In this document: piece after piece, positions 42,514 through 51,938 of the stretch
Layout of the letters: the number at the start of each line of letters is the position of its first letter
How positions within the stretch are numbered: the stretch's first letter is position 1
From: Treponema parvum
GTDB lineage: Bacteria > Spirochaetota > Spirochaetia > Treponematales > Treponemataceae
Assembly: GCF_017893945.1 (NCBI RefSeq)
Contig: NZ_CP054257.1
Location: 62,001 to 126,000 of the forward strand
Length of the DNA stretch: 64,000 nt
Direction of reading: 5' to 3'
Position numbers and translations under genes: made by a program
The notes under the pieces: model-generated
Databases searched by the model: none
Told to the model about the DNA's origin: nothing
Seen by the model: only the letters and a program-made list of their open reading frames with translations

Positions 42514-44250
42514 ATGGACACATATAAAAGATTGTTTAAATATACGCCGGAAAAAATACATTGCGTGTATATTTCGGTGGTGTGCGCCGTACTGGGAGTT
42601 GCTTCTCAGATGGGGGCATTTTGGTTTTTATGGAAGTTTTTGTACGCGCTTTTGGTTACAAAAAACGTTACGGACGGCTCGATGTACGCGACGGTGATCG
42701 TTTCGCTGTTGGCGGGCTATTCGGTTGTATACTTTGCCGCTTTGTGGGCGTCGCACGTACTCGGTTTTCGGCTTGAATCGAATTTGCGCAAAACCGCAAT
42801 CAAACATTTGATGAACGCATCCTTTGCGTTTTTCGATATGAACCCGTCGGGAAAAATCCGCAAGCTCATTGACGACAATGCACAGGAAACGCATATGCTG
42901 GTTGCGCATTTAATTCCCGACAATATTTCCGCATTGTTTACGCCGATTTTTATGTTTATCATCGTCTTTGCGGTCGATGTAAAGCTCGGTTTTTTGCTCC
43001 TCGGTGTTGCGCTTATCGGCGGTGCGCAGATGATGTTTATGATGGGCAATAAAAACTTTATGCAGAAGTATCAAGCGGCATTGGAGCGGATGAATGCGGA
43101 AGCGGTCGAATATGTGCGCGGTATGCAGATTGTAAAAATCTTTAAAAGCACCGTCGAATCCTTTAAAGCGTTTTACGAAGCGATTACCGGCTATTCGGAT
43201 TTGGCGTACAAGTACACGCTCAGCTGCCGTTCTCCGTATGTGATGTTTCAAGTGCTGTTTAACCTGTTTGCCGTCTTTACGATTCCTGCCGCCATTTATT
43301 TTATGAATAAGGGCGCTGACGGAAATCTCATCATTGCAAAAATCGTCTTTTTTGTGTGCATTGCCGGCATTCTTTTTTCGGCGTTTATGCGCGTGATGTA
43401 TGTCGGAATGTACAACTTTCAGGCAAAAAGCGTTGTGGATAAACTTGAAAATCTTTTTGCAGACATGGAAAAAGACAATCTCGAACACGGCACGGAAGAA
43501 AAGTTTGACAACTTCGGAATCGAATTTAAAAACGTTTCGTTCGGCTATACCGACGAAAAGATTTTAAAAGACGTGAGCTTTACGTTGGAGCCGAACAAAA
43601 CCTACGCGCTGGTCGGTTCGTCCGGAGGCGGGAAATCAACCATTGCAAAACTTATTTCCGGTTTTTATAAAATAAATTCAGGCAACGTTTTAATCGGCGG
43701 AAAGGATATTTCGTCATATTCACGGAATGCGCTTATGCACAGTATCGCCTTTGTGTTCCAAACGTCGAAGCTTTTTAAAACGAGCATTTTTGAAAACGTC
43801 AAAATGGGTAATAAAAATGCAAGCGATGAAGAAGTGATGAACGCGCTCCGGCTCGCCCGCTGCGAAGACATTTTGGCAAAATTCCCCGAACGTGAAAAAA
43901 CGGTTATCGGTTCAAAAGGCGTGCACTTATCCGGCGGAGAAATTCAGCGCGTTGCGATCGCCCGCGCTATTTTGAAAAACGCGGACATTATCATTTTGGA
44001 TGAAGCCTCCGCTGCCGCCGACCCCGAAAACGAATACGAAATTCAGCAGGCATTTTCCAATTTGATGAAAAATAAAACGGTTATTATGATTGCGCACCGC
44101 CTCAGCTCGATTAAAAATGTCGACGAGATTTTAGTTGTCGAAGACGGAAACATCGTCGAGCGCGGCAGCGACGCCGAGCTTATGCAAAAATGCGGAAAGT
44201 ATAGCCGGCTGCAAAAGCTGTATTCTAAGGCAAATGAGTGGAGAGTCTAA
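42514..44250 (+). CDS. ABC exporter half-transporter, cassette 2 first gene
   Basis: A 578-residue half-transporter with six membrane segments (about 15-305) and an ATPase: Walker A GSSGGGKST, signature LSGGEIQR, Walker B IIILDEASAAADPENE. Its first 21 codons and ribosome-binding site also occur at the 36991 scar. The gene after it starts three bases beyond its stop, so the two products probably form a heterodimer. The substrate is unknown; overall style is closest to YbtPQ/IrtAB-like or multidrug exporters. Confidence 0.92.
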   Translation: MDTYKRLFKYTPEKIHCVYISVVCAVLGVASQMGAFWFLWKFLYALLVTKNVTDGSMYATVIVSLLAGYSVVYFAALWASHVLGFRLESNLRKTAIKHLMNASFAFFDMNPSGKIRKLIDDNAQETHMLVAHLIPDNISALFTPIFMFIIVFAVDVKLGFLLLGVALIGGAQMMFMMGNKNFMQKYQAALERMNAEAVEYVRGMQIVKIFKSTVESFKAFYEAITGYSDLAYKYTLSCRSPYVMFQVLFNLFAVFTIPAAIYFMNKGADGNLIIAKIVFFVCIAGILFSAFMRVMYVGMYNFQAKSVVDKLENLFADMEKDNLEHGTEEKFDNFGIEFKNVSFGYTDEKILKDVSFTLEPNKTYALVGSSGGGKSTIAKLISGFYKINSGNVLIGGKDISSYSRNALMHSIAFVFQTSKLFKTSIFENVKMGNKNASDEEVMNALRLARCEDILAKFPEREKTVIGSKGVHLSGGEIQRVAIARAILKNADIIILDEASAAADPENEYEIQQAFSNLMKNKTVIMIAHRLSSIKNVDEILVVEDGNIVERGSDAELMQKCGKYSRLQKLYSKANEWRV

Positions 44251-44252
44251 GA

Positions 44253-45971
44253 ATGAATAAATTACAAAAATGGTTCGGGGTTACCGAATCGGGAGCAAAA
44301 GGAATAGTTACCGCGTCAATATGGTCGATGCTTGCGGATATCTCGTTTATTTTACCGATGTTTTTGACAATGTTTTTCCTGCAAAGTTATTTTGACGGAA
44401 CGCTGCGGCCGGCGGGATTTTATATCGGTATTATTGCTGCCCTTGCGGTGGTGATGTATGTGCTCGTGCATATCAATTACAATACGCTCTACACCGCGAC
44501 GTTCAAAGAATGTACGGAACTGCGCGTCAATATTGCCGACCGGCTCAAGGCGCTGCCGCTTGCGTATTTTTCGAAGCACGATGTTTCCGATTTATCGCAA
44601 ACGGTGATGACCGATGTCGCCGCAATCGAACATGCGCTCAGCCACGCAATTCCGCAAACAATCGGTCTTGTGCTGTATTTGATTATAATCGGCGCGATGA
44701 TGATTGCCGCTCATCCGGGATTGGGTTTATGCGTATTTGTCCCGATTATCATCAGCTTTATTTTATTGATCCTGTCGAAAAAAATTCAAATACGGGAAAC
44801 AACGCGGGACTTTCATAAACAGCGTGAGCGCACGGAATTTTTTCAAGAAGCGATAGAACTGCAACAGGAAATTAAAAGCTATGGTCTTACGGATACGGTG
44901 TCGGCAAAGCTGAATCGGAACGTAGACGAAGCGGAAAAACTGCATTTGATTGTGGAAGCACACCAAGCGATTCCTCTCAACATCGCACTGCTGTTTTTAA
45001 AGTTTTCTATCGGCGTTACCGTATTTTTCGGACTAAAAATGTATCTGGCAGGCACGGCACCGCTTTTGTATCTTATCGGCTATATTATTGCCGCCTCCCG
45101 TGTTACGGATGCCGTTGCAGGTGTCGAAGCGAATCTTGCGGAGATGATGTATATCGATTCGCGCGTTAAGCGTATAAACGAGCTGCGTGAAACAAAAACG
45201 CAGGAAGGCGAACCCGCTTCTTTGCGGCATTACGGCATTCAATTTGAAAACGTCGAATTTTCGTATAACGACGGGCAAAAGGTTATCGACGGCATTTCGT
45301 TTACTGCCGAACAAAACCGCGTTACCGCCCTTGTCGGCCCTTCAGGCTGCGGAAAGACAACCGTGCTCCGCCTTGCATCCCGCCTCTACGATTACAACAA
45401 GGGACAAATCCTTATCGACAGCAAAGACATTGCAAAGATCGACACCGACAGCCTCTTCGATAAAATTTCGATTGTGTTTCAGGATGTCGGACTTTTTAAT
45501 ACGTCGATTATGGAAAATATCCGCGTCGGAAATAAAAACGCAAGCGACGACGAAGTAAAAAAAGCCGCCCGTCTTGCAAACTGCACCGAATTTATCGAAG
45601 CGCTTCCGGACGGCTACGATACGGTTATCGGCGAAAACGGCAGCAGGCTTTCAGGCGGAGAGCGTCAGCGTCTTTCCATTGCACGTGCCCTTTTGAAAAA
45701 CGCGCCGATTATCATCCTCGACGAAATCAGCGCCTCGCTCGATGTGGAAAACGAAATGAAAATTCAGGAAAGCCTCAACACGCTCATAAAGGGCAAAACC
45801 GTGATTATCATTTCGCACCGGCTCAAGTCGATCGAAAACGCTGACAAAATCATCGTAATGAATAAGGGCAAAATCGATGCGGAAGGTACGCACGCTGAAC
45901 TCCTAAAAGCTTCACCGCTCTACCGCAGCATGATTGAAAAATCGGGTTTGACGGAGACGTATGTTTATTAA
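44253..45971 (+). CDS. ABC exporter half-transporter, cassette 2 second gene
   Basis: A 572-residue half-transporter: six membrane segments (about 20-300), Walker A GPSGCGKTT, signature LSGGERQR, Walker B IIILDEISASLD. It is the counterpart of the gene at 34643 (similar start, KWFGVTESGAKG against RFFALSDAGTRN). Its ATG lies two bases after the stop of its partner, with GAGAG upstream, so coupled translation is likely. Confidence 0.92.
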   Translation: MNKLQKWFGVTESGAKGIVTASIWSMLADISFILPMFLTMFFLQSYFDGTLRPAGFYIGIIAALAVVMYVLVHINYNTLYTATFKECTELRVNIADRLKALPLAYFSKHDVSDLSQTVMTDVAAIEHALSHAIPQTIGLVLYLIIIGAMMIAAHPGLGLCVFVPIIISFILLILSKKIQIRETTRDFHKQRERTEFFQEAIELQQEIKSYGLTDTVSAKLNRNVDEAEKLHLIVEAHQAIPLNIALLFLKFSIGVTVFFGLKMYLAGTAPLLYLIGYIIAASRVTDAVAGVEANLAEMMYIDSRVKRINELRETKTQEGEPASLRHYGIQFENVEFSYNDGQKVIDGISFTAEQNRVTALVGPSGCGKTTVLRLASRLYDYNKGQILIDSKDIAKIDTDSLFDKISIVFQDVGLFNTSIMENIRVGNKNASDDEVKKAARLANCTEFIEALPDGYDTVIGENGSRLSGGERQRLSIARALLKNAPIIILDEISASLDVENEMKIQESLNTLIKGKTVIIISHRLKSIENADKIIVMNKGKIDAEGTHAELLKASPLYRSMIEKSGLTETYVY

Positions 45972-46031
45972 ACGGGAGAATAAGATTTTACCGGCTCCAA
46001 CAGGAAAACGAACAGAGAAAGGAATTGCTAT

Positions 46032-47910
46032 ATGAATAATAAACAAAAAGCGGAAAAAAATCCCGCAGCGGAACAGCCTGCACGGCAAAGCGCTGAACGC
46101 GACCCCTCCAAGCAGCAGACTATCAAGCGGCTTTTAAGCTATGCGGGAAAGAGCAGAGGACTGTTGTCGCTGTCGCTCGTGCTTTCAGGTTTGAGTGCTG
46201 CCGTCAGCTTTGTGCCCTACATCATGGTGTTCTTTGTGATGCGTGATGTGATTTCCTCAGTTGCGGCAAAAGAAGCGGTAAACGCCGCCTCCCTCGTAGG
46301 TTACGGACTGTGGGCGGTAGGCTCGGCTGCAACAGGCTTTGTGCTCTATTATGCGGCGCTCATGCTTTCGCACGCGACCGCGTTTACGATTCAGGAAAAC
46401 CTTTCTATCATGATGACCGAAACGCTTGCAGAGCTTCCCATCGGCTGGCACATCACGCATGTAAGCGGCAAGGTGCGCAAAGTCTTTGAAAAAAACGTCA
46501 ATCAGCTTGAAACGTTGATTGCGCACAATCTGCCCGATACCGCACAAAATATGGTGTCGCCGTTTGCGATACTCGTCCTCATGCTGGCCTTCGATTGGCG
46601 GCTGGGGCTGGTGTCCCTATTGCCGCTCGTGCTTGCGTTCGTGCTGCAAACGGTTTTAATGCGGATCAGCTCGAATTCGGGCTTTATGCAAAAATACGAG
46701 GACGCGCTTGAACAGATGAACAATGCGGGCACCGAATACGTGCGCGGTATTTCGGTTATCAAAACCTTTAATCAGTCCGTGTATTATTTTAAAAACTTCT
46801 ACACTTCGATTATGAACTACAAGGAGTTCGTGCACAAATATTCGATGTCGTGGGAAAACGGCTATTCGATTTTCCTCTCGCTCATTAAAGCGGGCTTTTT
46901 ATTCTTGCTGCCTGCCGCGCTTTTTTTATAGCTTTGTGTTTTACCTTGCCTTTGCGCCGGTTACCTACACCATGCTGATAAAAATCATGTATGCCAATTC
47001 CTTCAACCAGCAGTCGAACGACGCGCTCAACCGGATTGAGGATATTTTGCATGCGCCGCGTATAAAAGAACCGGAAAACTCCGCGCTGCCGGAAAGGTAC
47101 GATATAGCGTTTAAGGATGTGGTCTTCTCGTACAAAACGGAAACGGCGGGATCTGCGGAAACGGACACGGGGAACTCAAACCCCGGCGGCGATAAAATGC
47201 CGCAAATCGCCGGCCGCCCCGCAGTAAACGGCATCAGTTTGCACATCCCCGAACATTCGCTGACCGCGCTGGTCGGACCTTCAGGCGGCGGCAAAACGAC
47301 ACTCGTCAATTTGCTCGGCCGCTTTTGGGAAGTTGATTCGGGTTCAATCAGTATCGGCGGCATCGACATCCGCGACATTAAAACAAGCGATCTTTTGCAC
47401 ACCGTCGGCTTCGTGTTTCAGGAAAATAAGCTTTTTAAAGAAAGCATTTTCGAAAACATCCGCTACGGCAAAAAAGACGCAAGCCGCGAAGAAGTGATGG
47501 AAGCCCTCCGCAAAGCCGAGTGCATGGACATCATCGAAAAACTGCCTGCCGGTATAGACACCGTCTACGGTACCAAGGGTACATACGTATCAGGCGGAGA
47601 AGCCCAGCGGCTCGCCATTGCCCGCGCCCTGCTGCAGGACGCACCGATTATTGTACTTGACGAAGCGACCGCCTTTGCCGACGCCGAAAACGAATACAAA
47701 ATCAAAAAAACATTCGACGTGCTGCTCAAAGACAAAACCGTCATTATGATCGCTCACCGCCTCTCTTCGGTCGTAAACGCCGATACAATCTGCGTTATCA
47801 ATGAGGGCAGGCTTGCCGAAACGGGAACGCATGCCGAGCTGCTCGAACGCAAAGGCCTCTATGCCGGCATGTGGGAAAACTTCCAAAAAGGCATCGAGTG
47901 GAAGGTGTAA
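46032..47910 (+). pseudogene. Frameshifted ABC exporter half-transporter (duplicate of 37289-39208)
   Basis: Two consecutive reading frames (46032-46931 and 46936-47910) together match the intact ABC gene at 37289 along the whole length. At the break the intact copy has 47 bases (38181-38227) between shared flanks and this copy has 12 (46918-46929), a 35-base deletion that shifts the frame and gives TAG. The lost piece belongs to the fifth membrane segment. Both halves remain otherwise open, with Walker A GPSGGGKTT and signature VSGGEAQR intact, so the damage is recent. A separately translated ATPase half is conceivable but has no good start. Confidence 0.88.
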
Positions 47911-47999
47911 AAAAGGTTTGTAGTATTGGAGATGTTTTTTGTTTTCTACGAATAAACTTGAAAGAACTTGTCGTTGGGCAAACATACATGGATATGCGT

Positions 48000-48140
48000 C
48001 GTTTCATGCATGCGTTAGGGATTGGAGGGGCGGCAAAACCGTTCCTGACCGAGCGGTACGCGAGAGAAGGAATGGAGCGTAAGCGGAACCCCGTAAAGCC
48101 CGACGGTTTACGCAGTAGGCGTAAACCGGAGCGCCCAAAA
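48000..48140. other. GC-richer island with perfect hairpin, possible structured RNA
   Basis: Within the 459-base gap after the broken ABC gene, 48000-48140 is clearly richer in G+C than what follows and carries a perfect ten-base-pair hairpin CGGTTTACGC-AGTAG-GCGTAAACCG (48104-48128). A short frame crosses it (MRRFMHALGIGGAAKPF onwards, from about 47991) but its strongly basic composition and lack of a ribosome-binding site do not support a gene. I cannot name it. Confidence 0.4.
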
Positions 48141-48265
48141 TAATTACCAAATTTAAACTGCACTGTAATCCGTATATTGATTATTTCAATGAATATCGGC
48201 TGTCTTAGCGCTGATTCTCAAGCCGCGGATGGATATTGGAATTACCTTGTAGCACTTTCAAAATT

Positions 48266-48364
48266 TTGAAGAAACGTACAAATATCAATTAATAAATATT
48301 GAAGAAATGCACAAAAACCGATAAATAAATCTTGAAGAAACGCATAAAGTTTGATATTATACCT
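48266..48364. repeat. Three tandem 33-base repeats upstream of the AAA ATPase gene
   Basis: Units start at 48266, 48299 and 48332, each with TTGAAGAAA followed by a variable CGTACAAATA-like part and, in the first two, GATAAATAAAT or a near variant. The last unit ends six bases before the ATPase start at 48370. The exact 33-base phasing, about three helical turns, fits a protein binding array. Confidence 0.8.
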
Positions 48365-48369
48365 AATAT

Positions 48370-49710
48370 ATGATTTTTAAAAGAAAGACTTATGATCGGC
48401 TTCTGAATTGGAAAAAGCATTATGCAGATCGTTATGCGGTATTGCTCGAAGGTGCACGACGGGTCGGCAAATCAACACTTGCGGAAAATTTTGCCAAAAA
48501 TGAATACAAATCGTATATTCTTATCGATTTCTCAAAAAATGCGGATAACATCATAAAATGCTTTGATGACATAGGAAACCTCCCTCTCTTTTTTTTACGA
48601 TTGCAGGCAGAAACGGGTATAACACTGTATGAACAAGAATCCCTGATTATATTTGATGAAGTACAGCTTTTTCCGAAAGCACGGCAGGCAATCAAGCATC
48701 TCGTGAAGGATGGGCGGTATCATTATCTGGAAACGGGCTCGCTGATTTCAATCAAGAAAAATGTGAAAGATATTCTCATCCCGTCGGAAGAAATGAAAAT
48801 ACAGGTTCACCCGATGGACTATGAGGAGTTTTGCGGAGCCGTAGAATATAACTATTCAGTATTACAACAGATTTATGAAGCGGGGAATGAAATCGGCCAA
48901 GCGACAAATAGAAAATTGATGAGAGATTTCAGAGTGTATATGGCTGTCGGTGGTATGCCGCAGGCAGTAGATGCATATATTCGCGGAAAGAATTTTACTG
49001 AAATTGATCAGATAAAACGCCAAATTATTACGTTATACGAAGATGATTTTAGGAAGCTCGATCCGTCGGGAAGAATATCGGCAATGTATCATGCGATACC
49101 GGCACAGCTGGCGAAGGGAGCAAGAAAATACAGAGTAACATCGGCCATCGGTAAAAGAAATAATACGAAATCTGAAGAGCTTCTTTATGAACTGATTGAT
49201 TCGAAAACCGTACTGCCGTGTTATAATACAACCGATCCGAGGGTAAGCCTCGCGGACACAAAAGACTTTGACAGCTACAAACTCTATCTTTCCGACACAG
49301 GCTTGTTTATCACCTTGATGTTTATTGACAGACCTGCGATAGAAAACGAACTCTATAAAAAGCTGCTTTCGGATAAATTGCCTGCCAATTTGGGATATCT
49401 CTATGAAAATACGGTTGCTCAAATGATTACTGGAGCAGGCCGTGAACTGTATTATCACACATGGGAAAAGAGCGGAAGCACCCATTATTACGAAGTTGAT
49501 TTTTTGATTTCAGACGGCAGTAAAATTACGGCCTTTGAAGTAAAGTCATCCGGAACCGGAAAGCACGAATCGATCATTGAATTTGCAAAAAAGTTTTCAG
49601 CAAATATCGGCGCTCTGTATGTATTGTCTCAAAAAGATGCGGTAACAAAGGGAGCGTTGCAAAAGAAACCGGTATATTTGACGCCGTTTCTTGTTGAATA
49701 TCGGATTTAA
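48370..49710 (+). CDS. AAA-family ATPase with DUF4143 domain
   Basis: A 446-residue ATP-binding protein. Walker A is GARRVGKST (28-36) and Walker B is LIIFDEVQLF (near 95). The C-terminal DUF4143 domain carries nuclease-like spacing near residue 375 (YYEVDFLI, then AFEVKSS), similar to the D/E-x-K core of restriction-type folds. Proteins of this family are common in spirochetes and Bacteroidetes, often in multiple copies; their role is unsettled. Directly preceded by three 33-base repeats. No ribosome-binding site is visible before ATG 48370. Confidence 0.88.
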   Translation: MIFKRKTYDRLLNWKKHYADRYAVLLEGARRVGKSTLAENFAKNEYKSYILIDFSKNADNIIKCFDDIGNLPLFFLRLQAETGITLYEQESLIIFDEVQLFPKARQAIKHLVKDGRYHYLETGSLISIKKNVKDILIPSEEMKIQVHPMDYEEFCGAVEYNYSVLQQIYEAGNEIGQATNRKLMRDFRVYMAVGGMPQAVDAYIRGKNFTEIDQIKRQIITLYEDDFRKLDPSGRISAMYHAIPAQLAKGARKYRVTSAIGKRNNTKSEELLYELIDSKTVLPCYNTTDPRVSLADTKDFDSYKLYLSDTGLFITLMFIDRPAIENELYKKLLSDKLPANLGYLYENTVAQMITGAGRELYYHTWEKSGSTHYYEVDFLISDGSKITAFEVKSSGTGKHESIIEFAKKFSANIGALYVLSQKDAVTKGALQKKPVYLTPFLVEYRI

Positions 49711-49788
49711 ACAATGCAATCAAATACGTCAGGCACACTTTGTATGGTATCATAAACATGTTATAGTATCGGTAAACAAGGGATGCTC

Positions 49789-50313
49789 ATGAAAACGATC
49801 AGATTATTATATCCCGATTATGTAAGCGGCGGACTGGAAACGTACTATTTCGGCTCGAATTTGCTTGCGCATATTTTACCGCAAAACAACGCGCAGCCGC
49901 TCATAAAAGTCGCAATCCTGCCGCCCGACGGAACGCGAAAACCGATAACGGACGGCATCTACGGAAAAGATGAAGTACTCGGCGGTATCAAAGACGCGGT
50001 GGAAATAAAAACGGCCGCGCAAAAATACGGCGTAACGCCCGCGCAGTTGTGCATCCGCTATACGCTTGAGCGCGGTTTCGTTTTGCTTCCGAAAACCGCA
50101 AACGCCGATCACATGAAAAGCAACGCCGAACTCGACTTCGAAATTACAAAAGAAAAGATGGCATCGCTTTCCGCGTTAAAAAACTTTGTCGATTACGGCG
50201 AGACAGTCGCTTCCCCGTATTCAGCGGAAAGTAAGAAGTATGTAAGCGATGAAGAAAAAACTTATAAGTATGATTCTCATCGTGCTGTGTATCGCTGCTG
50301 CTTGTGCACTTGA
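49789..50313 (+). pseudogene. Chimera: arginase-family N-terminus fused in frame to aldo/keto reductase C-terminus
   Basis: Residues up to about 70 (MKTIRLLYPDYVSGGLETYY, then DGIYGKDEVLGGIKDA) look like the start of arginase/agmatinase-family proteins. From about 74 the sequence (AAQKYGVTPAQLCIRYTLERG, then LLPKTANADHMKSN) is the last third of an aldo/keto reductase. The junction lies near 50005 and keeps the frame. Neither the metal site of arginases nor the catalytic tetrad of reductases is present, so activity is unlikely. An alternative start two codons upstream is at 49783. Confidence 0.78.
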
Positions 50314-50362
50314 TATGGGAGACGGAAAGAATACGCAAGATTCAAAGACAAATATAATATAA
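50249..50362 (+). pseudogene. Truncated lipoprotein, signal peptide only
   Basis: A 37-codon frame (MKKKLISMILIVLCIAAAC then ALDMGDGKNTQDSKTN and stop) encodes a clean lipoprotein signal peptide with lipobox C19 and almost no mature part. It overlaps the 3' end of the arginase-reductase chimera in another frame. It is probably the 5' remnant of a deleted lipoprotein gene; a tiny functional lipoprotein cannot be excluded. Confidence 0.5.
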
Positions 50363-50404
50363 TGTGGAAAATATCGATGAAGCCGTTAAGGAGTATAGCG
50401 CACA

Positions 50405-51055
50405 GTGGCAAACGAAACAAGCGACAAAAAAATACTCAGCGAACTGAGAGCGATAACAAAAGACAAGACGAATTGGCGCACTGCGATTGATGATGTCGCA
50501 CCAAAACTCGGCGACGGGTATTCAGTGAACGTAAAAGCAAAAGCGTTGTGGCTTCTCGGTGAAATGGGATTACAGTATCCGTTACAAGCGCAGCCGTATA
50601 TTAAACAAATTGCCGGCTATTTGAAAGACGATAATCCGAAACTGCGGGAACGCTCGGTAAACGCATTGGGGCGGATAGGCAGGGCGGATAAAAGGTTGAT
50701 ACTTCCCTTTTTTGATGCATTGATGAACATGCGCTCCGACACGGCGGAGACGGTACGGCTTGCATTCGTGTGGGCGTGTGAAAATATCGCAACAGGCGCA
50801 CCGGAACTGTTTTGCGATAAATTAGACTTGTTCTATGAACTGATGACGGATAAGGGAGAGAGGGTACGAATTGAAGCACCCGAAATGTTTCGAGTCATGG
50901 GAAAACAGCTGCCGCATTCCGTAGAACCGTATTTGGAAAAATTACAATGGTTCGCGGAACATGACCCGCACCCCGTTGTCCGCATTCATGCGAACGGTGC
51001 AATCCGCATAACGAAAAAAACATTGGAGAAAAATAAGTATGCCGCAGATGAGTAA
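50405..51055 (+). CDS. HEAT-repeat protein
   Basis: A 216-residue all-helical protein made of HEAT-like repeats (AKALWLLGEMGLQYPLQAQPY, LRERSVNALGRIGRADKRLI, VRLAFVWACENIATGAPELF, VRIHANGAIRITKKT). Such proteins act as scaffolds or, in the AlkD branch, as DNA glycosylases; no AlkD catalytic Asp/Trp set is evident. The GTG start at 50405 follows AAGGAG by ten bases. Confidence 0.8.
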   Translation: MANETSDKKILSELRAITKDKTNWRTAIDDVAPKLGDGYSVNVKAKALWLLGEMGLQYPLQAQPYIKQIAGYLKDDNPKLRERSVNALGRIGRADKRLILPFFDALMNMRSDTAETVRLAFVWACENIATGAPELFCDKLDLFYELMTDKGERVRIEAPEMFRVMGKQLPHSVEPYLEKLQWFAEHDPHPVVRIHANGAIRITKKTLEKNKYAADE

Positions 51056-51196
51056 AGGTGGAAAATATATTTTCGGTTCTTTAAAATTCGGCAAGCGAAA
51101 AGATTATCAAATCTTGAAGGTTGCCGAATTTTCTGTTTCGTAACGGAGTGAGAAACAGCATATTATAAGCGATGTTTGCGCTTGCGCAAACTCGGC

Positions 51197-51236
51197 ATTT
51201 AACGAGAGCGCGCTATTCCAGCGCTCGAAGTTAAAC
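51197..51236. repeat. Family Q palindrome, attC-like
   Basis: ATTTAACGAG, an AGCGC/GCGCT stem, then CGAAGTTAAAC. The outer heptamers fit the RYYYAAC and GTTRRRY consensus of integron recombination sites, but at 40 bases the element is shorter than known attC sites and no integrase is present. It matches the copy at 15450-15488. Confidence 0.5.
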
Positions 51237-51244
51237 CTTGGGCC

Positions 51245-51664
51245 GTGATACGCGAAAACGGAAAAACAACTTTTCCGACACCAGCGGTAGAAGAATATAA
51301 GCTGCAAAAGGAACAGCATATTTACATCGTTTCCGGCAGCAAGCAGACGGGCGGATTTTGTGTGATGAGCGAACCGCTGTTTTTCCGCTCAAAGCTGAAT
51401 CACATCCTAAAAGAAAATCCCAATTTGGCGGATAGGACACTAAAAGAGGGCGAATTAATTTCATATAAAGGGAGAAAATACGGCTGGCTTACACTGAAAG
51501 ATAATGGAGTGCGCCTTTCAAACTCTTTAATGCAAACGCTGAATATAAAAGTCGGAGACAAATTGTTGACAATTCGAAGCAGCGATATCGCTTTTACTAT
51601 GGGTGCAAAGGGCACGTTGATACAAAAAGCGCATCAATACAAGGGAGAGATAGAAGTTTTTTAA
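51245..51664 (+). CDS. AbrB-like duplicated small domain protein, N-terminus probably lost
   Basis: A 139-residue protein of two related beta units: about 5-48 (ENGKTTFPTPAVEEYKLQ, then IYIVSGSKQTGGFCVMSEPL) and about 80-139 (LKDNGVRLSNSLMQTLNIKV, then LLTIRSSDIAFTMGAKGTLI). The second unit resembles small AbrB/SpoVT-type proteins ending in a helix with EIEVF. The GTG start has no ribosome-binding site, lies nine bases after a family Q palindrome, and the frame is blocked by TAA at 51200-51202. The palindrome may therefore have displaced the original start. Confidence 0.6.
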   Translation: MIRENGKTTFPTPAVEEYKLQKEQHIYIVSGSKQTGGFCVMSEPLFFRSKLNHILKENPNLADRTLKEGELISYKGRKYGWLTLKDNGVRLSNSLMQTLNIKVGDKLLTIRSSDIAFTMGAKGTLIQKAHQYKGEIEVF

Positions 51665-51755
51665 TTACAAATTATTTCGCAAAGTATTTTTACTCACTTG
51701 ACTTAACCTGAACTTTCTTATATTGCCGGCCGTCCGCTCGTTGATGCGTATAATA

Positions 51756-51873
51756 AATCTGTTCGATAGCTCCGTTGTCGAACAGATTGACGAGTTCTAA
51801 ATCGCGCAAATAGTACGATTTAGAACATCGCATTTTAAGGTACCCTGTTCCGAAACTGAAGTTTCCGAACAGG
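51756..51873. repeat. Three consecutive stem-loops before the acetyltransferase gene
   Basis: Perfect 11-base-pair stem AATCTGTTCGA/TCGAACAGATT (51756-51788), perfect 11-base-pair stem GTTCTAAATCG/CGATTTAGAAC (51794-51826), and a 13-base stem CCTGTTCCGAAAC/GTTTCCGAACAGG with one mismatch (51844-51873). Between the second and third is ATCGCATTTTAAGG, the tail shared with family P elements. Confidence 0.75.
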
Positions 51874-51938
51874 TTTAATGAATGGCTGAAAACACGGGGC
51901 AAGCGAAAACAACAATAAACTTTTATGGGGAGTATACG

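Noticed and set aside
47991..48143. Small basic protein gene (MRRFMHALGIGG onwards)
   Set aside because: No ribosome-binding site, strongly biased composition imposed by a hairpin and GC-rich repeat, and no recognisable family.
51197..51236. Integron attC site and cassette array
   Set aside because: The outer heptamers fit RYYYAAC/GTTRRRY, but the element is only 40 bases, a sister copy at 15450 breaks the consensus, spacing between genes is irregular, and no integrase gene is in the window.
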